From an uncultured Rhodospirillales bacterium (GTDB lineage Bacteria > Pseudomonadota > Alphaproteobacteria > Rhodospirillales > Defluviicoccaceae), in assembly GCA_937127205.1 (NCBI GenBank), contig CAKZLS010000037.1:1-5174 (forward strand): a stretch of DNA of 5,174 nucleotides, in the 5' to 3' direction. Both the position numbers and the translations under genes were made by a program. Numbering within the stretch: the stretch's first letter is position 1; each line of letters opens with the position of its first letter. Below the pieces are notes generated by a model. The model was not told the DNA's origin and did no database searches. It was given only the letters and a program-made list of their open reading frames with translations. Positions 1 through 5,174 of the stretch are shown here, in pieces.

Positions 1-472
1 AACTTCCCACGGTTGGTTCGGTGGCGGCGCCGATCTTACCCCGGTCTATCCCATAAGCAACGACACCGACGACTTTCACGCCGCGCTGCGAGCGGCGTGC
101 GACGCCCATGCCGTTGCCGACTACGCGCGGTTCAAGGCGTGGTGCGATGAATACTTCTACCTTCCACATCGAGGCGAGCCGCGCGGGGTCGGCGGGATTT
201 TCTTCGATGAATTGAACTCAGGTCAATGGGAACGCGATTTCGCATTCGTCCGGGACGTGGGCCAAGCGTTTCTTCACATCTACCCGGATATCGTACGCCG
301 CCATATGCACAAACTCTGGTCGGACGCGCAAAAGAATGACCAGAGGGTCAAGCGGGGGCGCTACGTGGAGTTCAACCTGCTCTACGACCGCGGCACGCTG
401 TTTGGTCTCAAGACCGGAGGCAACATCGAGGCCATTCTCATGTCGCTGCCGCCGGATGTGGCCTGGCCCTAA
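1..472 (+). CDS. hemF: Oxygen-dependent coproporphyrinogen III oxidase, C-terminal part (5' end outside window)
   Basis: Reading from base 2, 156 codons run to a TAA stop at 470-472. HemF decarboxylates two propionate groups of coproporphyrinogen III to vinyl groups, using O2, to give protoporphyrinogen IX; it is a soluble homodimer of heme biosynthesis. Family signatures seen in order are WFGGGADLTP close to the window edge (its Asp is a proposed catalytic residue), YFYLPHRGEPRGVGGIFFD, and near the end GRYVEFNLLYDRGTLFGLKTGG followed by EAILMSLPPDVAWP. HemF proteins are about 300 residues, so roughly half is present. The protein ends directly after the conserved W-P, without the C-terminal tail seen in the E. 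coli enzyme, and this is not a truncation of the core. It faces the nucleotidyltransferase gene tail to tail and their stop codons overlap. Identification is firm; the start and upstream region cannot be seen. Confidence 0.97.
   Translation, partial: TSHGWFGGGADLTPVYPISNDTDDFHAALRAACDAHAVADYARFKAWCDEYFYLPHRGEPRGVGGIFFDELNSGQWERDFAFVRDVGQAFLHIYPDIVRRHMHKLWSDAQKNDQRVKRGRYVEFNLLYDRGTLFGLKTGGNIEAILMSLPPDVAWP
469..472. other. Overlapping convergent stop codons (CTAA)
   Basis: The hemF TAA occupies 470-472 on the + strand and the nucleotidyltransferase TAG occupies 471-469 on the - strand, so the four bases CTAA carry both stops. No hairpin followed by a T-run was found on either side, so each transcript probably continues into the other gene as antisense RNA or ends by Rho. 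Confidence 0.93.
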
Positions 473-1833
473 CCTGAAGCGTTGGCGGTGATTAAGTTCT
501 CAAGCCTTTCCAGGCACTGTTCGCGGTTCGCGCGGTAGTCTCCCTCTTCCCACCAAGCTTCCACCAAATCCAGAAGGTCGCCGACGCGTGGACCGTGGGC
601 GATGCCCATGTCCATCACATCCCGACCGCGAAGGGGAAACGCCAGCGGCTTCCAAGTATCCGCTGCGTCGAGCAGGTCGATCCAAGCTTGGGTTTGCTCG
701 TGGGGCAATCGAGCGGTGACCGTCAATTCACTGGCCCAATTCAGCAGCGCAAAGTCGCGGACGCGGTCCGGTCCGAGACGGTGCAGGGCCTTGCGAATGG
801 CGTGCTTATCCTCGTCCGGGTTCACCGGATAGGGCGGGTCGACCAGGGCGATCAGCCGGTCTTTCTCTGCATTCGACAATTTAAGGCGCTGGGCGACCGC
901 TTCGGCGCCGGAAATGTCTGTCTCCAGCAGGGCGGCCAGGCGCCTGACCGGATCCGGCGCCAGCGTTTCCCTGCGGATGGCGCGGGTCTCAAGCCAACTA
1001 ATCGTGCGCAACTGGCTCACGTCGCCAGCCTCCGGGAGGATGTGCTCAAGGACGCCGTAGGATCGCATCAATAGGAAAACACCGGCGGGGTCCGGGGCCA
1101 GCAGGGTGCGCAGCATCTCCACCCGGACGCGCTCGCCGGAGAGACTACGAAGCTCCGGGGCCAGTTCACGGCACGCGTCCAGAGCTTGCGGATCCGGCGG
1201 GGGATGACCGAAATAGCCGTAAAACCTGAAAAACCGCAGCAGCCGCAATTTGTCTTCGAGAATGCGGTCACGGGCCCTGCCGACGAACTGGATCAGGCCG
1301 TTGCTCAGATCCTGCAGCCCGTTGAAGTAGTCATAGACGCTGCCGTCCCGGGTGCAGGACAAAGCATTGATGGTAAAGTCGCGGCGCGCGGCGTCGAGCG
1401 ACCAACTGTCCGTGTACGCGACCTTGGCCCATCGGCCATCGGTTTCCACATCCACCCGCAGCGTGGTGATTTCGAAGGACTTCTTGCCGACAACGGCGGT
1501 TATCGTCCCATGATCGATGCCAGTGGGAACGGTCTTGATGCCCGCCGCCCGCAGCAACTCAACAACTTTTTCCGGCGGTTCGGCTAGTGCGATGTCGATG
1601 TCCCGTATGGGACGTTTGAGCAAGGCGTCCCGCACGCAGCCGCCAATGAACCGCACCTCCGCCCCCTGGGCCGACAAGGCGTCCAATACGGCCCGTGTAT
1701 CCGGTGCTTTCATCCATGGCTGCGGAGGAAGCGTGCCAACGCCATCCGGGTGGTCAGGCCCGGTGCCCCCGTCGTCGTCGTCGTGTGCGAATGTCCGGCC
1801 CTTATGCCTGTCGTCGAGGGGGTCGTTGGTCAT
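469..1833 (-). CDS. cca: CCA-adding-type tRNA nucleotidyltransferase (class II, poly(A) polymerase family)
   Basis: This 454-residue protein has the class II nucleotidyltransferase head and neck. GGCVRD lies at residues 64-69 and the metal-binding pair D78/D80 is in RDIDIAL. RRDFTINAL follows at about 150-158, and EDKLRLLRFFRF at about 193-204. The helical C-terminal body runs to the end. Such enzymes add or repair the CCA end of tRNA in the cytosol from CTP and ATP. Class II poly(A) polymerases share these motifs, so CCA activity is inferred mainly from the alphaproteobacterial type. The ATG at 1833 is preceded by GGAG ten bases upstream. The next ATG, at 1713 (M41), would delete PPQPW, which I recall as conserved in relatives, so the longer start is preferred. 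The first 35 residues are hydrophilic and Asp-rich and look disordered. It is the last gene of the leftward operon, 48 bases after the DUF6111 gene, and its TAG overlaps the hemF stop. Confidence 0.93.
   Translation of the reverse strand: MTNDPLDDRHKGRTFAHDDDDGGTGPDHPDGVGTLPPQPWMKAPDTRAVLDALSAQGAEVRFIGGCVRDALLKRPIRDIDIALAEPPEKVVELLRAAGIKTVPTGIDHGTITAVVGKKSFEITTLRVDVETDGRWAKVAYTDSWSLDAARRDFTINALSCTRDGSVYDYFNGLQDLSNGLIQFVGRARDRILEDKLRLLRFFRFYGYFGHPPPDPQALDACRELAPELRSLSGERVRVEMLRTLLAPDPAGVFLLMRSYGVLEHILPEAGDVSQLRTISWLETRAIRRETLAPDPVRRLAALLETDISGAEAVAQRLKLSNAEKDRLIALVDPPYPVNPDEDKHAIRKALHRLGPDRVRDFALLNWASELTVTARLPHEQTQAWIDLLDAADTWKPLAFPLRGRDVMDMGIAHGPRVGDLLDLVEAWWEEGDYRANREQCLERLENLITANASG
1771..1782. 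repeat. Short GTC trinucleotide run
   Basis: Four tandem GTC units, read on the - strand as four GAC codons, encode the Asp run in the N-terminal extension of the tRNA nucleotidyltransferase. The copy number is small and in frame, so changes would alter only the number of Asp residues. Confidence 0.6.
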
Positions 1834-1843
1834 CGGATGGTGG

Positions 1844-1847
1844 CTCC
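1844..1847 (-). promoter_or_regulatory. Ribosome binding site for the tRNA nucleotidyltransferase
   Basis: GGAG on the - strand, ten bases before the ATG at 1833. It is the only Shine-Dalgarno-like sequence in the 48-base gap after the DUF6111 stop, and it supports the long start over the internal ATG at 1713. Confidence 0.5.
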
Positions 1848-1881
1848 GTTGTTGCCTGAGCCCAAGGTCTCTTCAAAAAAT

Positions 1882-2154
1882 CTATTCAATACGGCCGGGG
1901 ACGATCTTTCCGTCCTCCCAACGGGGGGCTTGATAGGTACCGCCAGGCTCCCAGCCGCCCAGGATCGCAGTAAGAACCAATCCTGCACCAGCCAACACCA
2001 CGCCCGCAAGGATAAGCCAGAACCAGGGCCCGTCCTGCAACCGAAGCGGGGCTTCACCGGCTGCTTGGCGCCTGTTGGCTAACCATGCCCACAGCAAATA
2101 CAAAACCATCGGCAGCAGCAACGGCAGCAGGTATTGCAAAAGGATTTTTGTCAT
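1882..2154 (-). CDS. DUF6111 family small two-helix membrane protein
   Basis: A 90-residue protein of unknown function. Two hydrophobic segments are visible, about residues 4-26 (rich in Leu, with two Pro) and 44-66 (ending VLTAILGGW). They are separated by a short loop with NRR just after the first helix. By the positive-inside rule that loop should be cytoplasmic and both ends periplasmic, which is an inference. The polar tail GGTYQAPRWEDGKIVPGRIE matches the conserved ending I recall for DUF6111 proteins of alphaproteobacteria. The ATG at 2152-2154 overlaps the Nudix TGA as ATGA, which decides the start. An in-frame TTG three codons upstream (2161-2163) is possible but less likely. The product has no catalytic motif, and its operon neighbours act on CoA and tRNA without suggesting a clear role. 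Confidence 0.85.
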   Translation of the reverse strand: MTKILLQYLLPLLLPMVLYLLWAWLANRRQAAGEAPLRLQDGPWFWLILAGVVLAGAGLVLTAILGGWEPGGTYQAPRWEDGKIVPGRIE

Positions 2155-2789
2155 CGGCGACAAAGGATCTCGTAAAGGTTGACCAGCATCCCGGCGGTCG
2201 CGCCCCAGATGTAGCGCTCTCCGTAGGGCATAGCATAAAAATAGCGGACGACACCCTCGAACTCCGCATTACACCGCTGATGGTTGTCGGGGTCGAGAAG
2301 AAAGGCCAAGGGTACCTCGAAGACATCGGCCACTTCATGCGGGTCGGGTCGAATGTCGAATGGCGGGTCGACGATCCCCACAACCGGTGTGACAATGAAG
2401 CCGGTGCGGGTGATGTACGTATCAAGGTGGCCGATCACTGTTACCTGGCTTCGGTGAAGACCGATTTCCTCCTCGGTCTCGCGCAGTGCCGTCTCTTCGG
2501 GGCCGCCGTCATTGGGTTCGAGGTGACCTCCAGGGAAGCTGACCTGACCGGCATGATGGGCGAGATGCGCCGTTCGTTGCGTGAACAGCACCGTCAGTTC
2601 CTCGGGACGATCCACCAATGCGACAAGAACGGCGGCCGGCTTGAGCGGCTGTATCGGCTTCATACCATTATTGAGACTGTGATCGCCGCGTTCGTCGGGA
2701 ATGTGGGCGGGCTCGGGCGGGACCGAGGGAACCTCCCTCCGGTCGGCGAACCGGTCGATGACGCACTCTCGGGTGGGCATGCCATTCAT
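2151..2789 (-). CDS. Nudix hydrolase, CoA pyrophosphatase (NudL-like) type
   Basis: A 212-residue soluble Nudix protein. The CoA-Nudix signature occupies about residues 68-88, reading LFTQRTAHLAHHAGQVSFPGG in pieces: LFTQR, then HAGQVSFPGG. It runs directly into the Nudix helix, whose RETEEEIGL at 103-111 supplies the metal-binding glutamates. The C-terminal YIWGATAGMLVNLYEIL is also typical of this subfamily. Family members cleave CoA or its derivatives to 3',5'-ADP and 4'-phosphopantetheine with Mg or Mn. CoA as substrate here is inferred from the signature. The basic residue usual in the middle of the signature appears to be Ala (HLAHH), a small deviation. The start at 2789 forms an ATGA overlap with the upstream stop. 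The first 45-50 residues are not part of the fold, and internal ATGs at M4 and M43 (MKPIQPLKPAAVLVAL) are alternatives; M43 would leave 170 residues with the whole domain. Confidence 0.93.
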   Translation of the reverse strand: MNGMPTRECVIDRFADRREVPSVPPEPAHIPDERGDHSLNNGMKPIQPLKPAAVLVALVDRPEELTVLFTQRTAHLAHHAGQVSFPGGHLEPNDGGPEETALRETEEEIGLHRSQVTVIGHLDTYITRTGFIVTPVVGIVDPPFDIRPDPHEVADVFEVPLAFLLDPDNHQRCNAEFEGVVRYFYAMPYGERYIWGATAGMLVNLYEILCRR

Positions 2790-3388
2790 GGATCGGGGTC
2801 CAGCTTACCCAACGGGAAGAACGATCCGCTGCTCCAAACGCCAAAAAATGATTCGCCGTCGATGTTTTCCTCCAAGCCCATATCCACCAGTTCGTAAAAA
2901 ACCGACCGAGTCAGGCGTGCTTCGATACCGTCTCGCACAATCAAATATGGCGACGGCTCTCCCGTTTCGGGATCGTCGATCACATATAAGGGATGGTCGT
3001 TGTCCACGCTGACAATTTCGTCCACATTGGAGCGTAAGCTGATGATCTGTTCGCGGCCGGTACCACCGGCGAAGAGTTCGACGGCGAGAAACGGGACGTC
3101 TTCTACCTCGACGACGCACATCTCCGCAGGAGTTACCAACCAATACTCGCCCGCGTCGTTGCGGGTCAACACAGAGGCGAAAAGACAGACAAGCTCTTTA
3201 CGTTGAATAGGCGAGCCATGGTAGTACCACACTCCGTCGCGATCGATACGCATATCCACGTCGGTACACACCACCCGCATTTTGGGCTTGAGCCCAGCGC
3301 TCTGGTCTTGCGGCGGGTTTTTTTTGCTATTGCCGCCTGCACCGGCGTCGCTTGGACCAGACCGCGTGTCTGTCGGATACTTTTTCAT
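2786..3388 (-). CDS. DUF1285 domain-containing protein
   Basis: A 200-residue protein whose DUF1285 region begins near residue 44 with DMRIDRDGVWYYHGSPIQRKELV. It continues through YWLVTPAEM (about 82-90), VDNDHPLYVID and ETGEPSPYLIVRDGIEARL (about 128-159), and ends with GVWSSGSFFPLG. The biochemical role is unknown; structural-genomics models of the family suggested a ligand-binding or regulatory fold, which I recall rather than see. No signal peptide or membrane helix is present, so it is probably cytosolic. Residues 1-36 are low-complexity and rich in Lys, Gly, Pro and Ser. The start is uncertain: the ATG at 3388 has no good ribosome-binding site, a GTG lies three codons upstream, and M37 (ATG at 3278-3280) would still keep the domain. 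The reading frame stays open for another 129 codons upstream, but that part is antisense to the MoxR gene and is rejected. It is the first gene of the leftward operon, and its TGA overlaps the Nudix ATG. Confidence 0.88.
   Translation of the reverse strand: MKKYPTDTRSGPSDAGAGGNSKKNPPQDQSAGLKPKMRVVCTDVDMRIDRDGVWYYHGSPIQRKELVCLFASVLTRNDAGEYWLVTPAEMCVVEVEDVPFLAVELFAGGTGREQIISLRSNVDEIVSVDNDHPLYVIDDPETGEPSPYLIVRDGIEARLTRSVFYELVDMGLEENIDGESFFGVWSSGSFFPLGKLDPDP
3273..3325 (+). terminator. Terminator-like stem and T-run, + strand, within the DUF1285 gene
   Basis: On the + strand ACCCGC (3273-3278) can pair with GCGGGT (3313-3318), and seven further T residues follow at once (3319-3325). The 34-base loop holds a second small stem, TGGGC (3283-3287) with GCCCA (3292-3296) around TTGA. 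The order GC-rich stem then T-run is that of an intrinsic terminator, but the loop is large and the site lies inside a coding region on the opposite strand. If active it would stop antisense transcription before the MoxR gene. Confidence 0.2.
3352..3381 (+). promoter_or_regulatory. Possible promoter of the MoxR operon
   Basis: TTGGAC at 3352-3357 and GATACT at 3376-3381 are separated by 18 bases and resemble sigma-70 -35 and -10 boxes (the second is one base from TATACT). Transcription would start near 3388 and give a leader of about 37 bases. The site would lie inside the N-terminal codons of the divergent DUF1285 gene. The -35 match is weak, so this is only a candidate. Confidence 0.25.
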
Positions 3389-3412
3389 TGATGCCACTGA
3401 TTGGCGTAACCC

Positions 3413-3417
3413 AGGGA
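3413..3417 (+). promoter_or_regulatory. Ribosome binding site for the MoxR gene
   Basis: AGGGA, followed by AAG, lies seven bases before the GTG at 3425. The spacing is good and this settles a GTG start that would otherwise be weakly supported. Confidence 0.6.
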
Positions 3418-3424
3418 AAGCAGT

Positions 3425-4419
<995 letters not shown>

Positions 4420-4438
<19 letters not shown>

Positions 4439-5174
4439 AAAAGCCCCCGGATAAGCGCCTCGACGGCGAGCCGCCGCGGCAGATGATCCATCGCGCCGAG
4501 GAACTTGCGGCGACCCTGCCGCCGCTTCTGGTGGCGGCCGAGCGGGTAGCAGCGACAGTCTCCCAAGGCGTGCACGGCCGCCGCAGGGTCGGACAGGGTG
4601 AGACCTTCTGGCAGTTTCGCCGCTACCAGGCCGGCGACTCCGCCCAACGCATCGACTGGCGGCAGTCCGGCAAATCCCAGCGTGTCTATGTTCGCGAGAC
4701 CGAGTGGGAGGCCGCCCAGACTGTTTGGCTCTGGCGGGATGCATCGCCCTCCATGATCTATCACTCTGCTAACGCGTGGCCACAGAAGATCGAGCGCGCC
4801 GAGCTTTTGCTGCTGGCTCTGGGCTCGCTGCTGATTCGCGGTGGAGAGCATGTGGGATTGCTCGGCGACGAAGCAGGGCCTGGGTCCGGCCGGAAGGCAC
4901 TGCGCCGGCTGGCGGCTTCCCTCGAGCGGCGGCGATCCAGTGACAGCCTGCCTGTTCTCGAACCGCTACCGCGGTTTGCCCGCGTGGTCATTTTCGGAGA
5001 TTTCCTGCTGCCTTTGGAAGATATCCAAACGCGGCTTGCCGATTTCGCCGCGCGCGGGATCCGAGGTCACTTGGTGCAAGTGGTTGATCCGGCCGAGGAA
5101 AACCTGCCGTTCTCGGGGCGTATTCTGTTCGAAGGCGTGGAGGGCGAAGGCAAAATCCTGTTCGGGCGCACCGA
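4420..5174 (+). CDS. DUF58 (VWA-like) domain protein, 3' end outside window
   Basis: An open frame runs without a stop to the window edge (251 codons from the GTG at 4420). DUF58 motifs seen, counted from that GTG, are RRYQAGDSAQRIDWRQSGKS at about 67-86 and RVYVRETEWE at 88-97. The metal-ion-dependent adhesion site DxSxS is intact as DASPS at 107-111, in WLWRDASPSM. A GDFLLP segment follows at about 193-198, in the place where the second Asp of this fold usually lies. There are no N-terminal membrane helices, so this belongs to the soluble type of DUF58 protein and is likely the partner of the MoxR ATPase. The start is unsettled. The GTG at 4420 overlaps the MoxR gene by 19 bases and the codons after it show coding-like third positions, whereas the ATG at 4483 begins MIHRAEELAATLPPLL, close to where relatives start as I recall. 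Neither has a strong ribosome-binding site. Confidence 0.9.

Noticed and set aside
440..520. Search for a bidirectional terminator at the hemF junction
   Set aside because: No stem of useful length followed by a T-run was found on either strand.
595..1074. 159-codon open frame on the + strand
   Set aside because: It is antisense to the helical body of the tRNA nucleotidyltransferase, with no ribosome-binding site or motif.
1741..1833. GTC repeats as a phase-variation tract
   Set aside because: There are only four units, and length changes would stay in frame, so switching is not expected.
1870..1930. Possible terminator after the DUF6111 gene: GGACG/CGTCC stem and a T6 run on the - strand
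   Set aside because: The 5-bp stem is about 18 bases away from the T-run and lies within coding sequence, so the two do not form an intrinsic terminator; operon continuation is more likely.
2085..2897. 270-codon open frame on the + strand
   Set aside because: It is antisense to the Nudix and DUF1285 genes, both with clear family motifs; the translation has no recognisable domain and is explained by high GC.

Overview
The window looks like core chromosome of an alphaproteobacterium, probably of the Rhodospirillales type. The evidence is high GC, dense gene packing, protein sequences that match alphaproteobacterial versions of each family, and the combination of DUF1285, a CoA-type Nudix hydrolase, DUF6111 and a CCA/poly(A)-type nucleotidyltransferase next to a MoxR-DUF58 pair. 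The taxon is inferred from memory of these families, not from a search. No rRNA, tRNA, CRISPR array, insertion sequence, prophage or attachment site was seen. No gene-free stretch exceeds 50 bases.

Layout. (1) Bases 1-472, + strand: the C-terminal half of hemF, the oxygen-dependent coproporphyrinogen III oxidase of heme synthesis, cut by the left window edge. (2) Bases 469-3388, - strand: four genes in transcription order, DUF1285 protein, CoA-pyrophosphatase-like Nudix hydrolase, a two-helix DUF6111 membrane protein, and a CCA-adding-type tRNA nucleotidyltransferase. The first three are joined by ATGA stop/start overlaps and the fourth follows after 48 bases, so they form one probable operon. 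The nucleotidyltransferase converges on hemF, and the two stop codons share bases. (3) Bases 3389-3424: a 36-base divergent gap. (4) Bases 3425-5174, + strand: a MoxR-family AAA+ ATPase and a DUF58 (von Willebrand A-like) protein cut by the right edge. These are probably the first genes of a MoxR/VWA operon that continues beyond the window.

How the genes fit together. MoxR and DUF58 proteins are a recurrent pair thought to act as an AAA+ chaperone with a metal-binding VWA adaptor. Here the ATPase motifs and the DxSxS metal site are intact and the DUF58 protein shows no membrane helices. The leftward operon combines CoA turnover and tRNA 3'-end maturation with two families of unknown function, and nothing in the sequence says that all four share a pathway.

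The least ordinary details are the overlapping convergent stop codons, the very compact divergent control region whose promoters must lie inside the opposing genes, and a hairpin plus T-tract within the 5' part of the DUF1285 gene. I found no clear sign of a wholly new system. The best leads are the two DUF proteins and the MoxR-DUF58 module.
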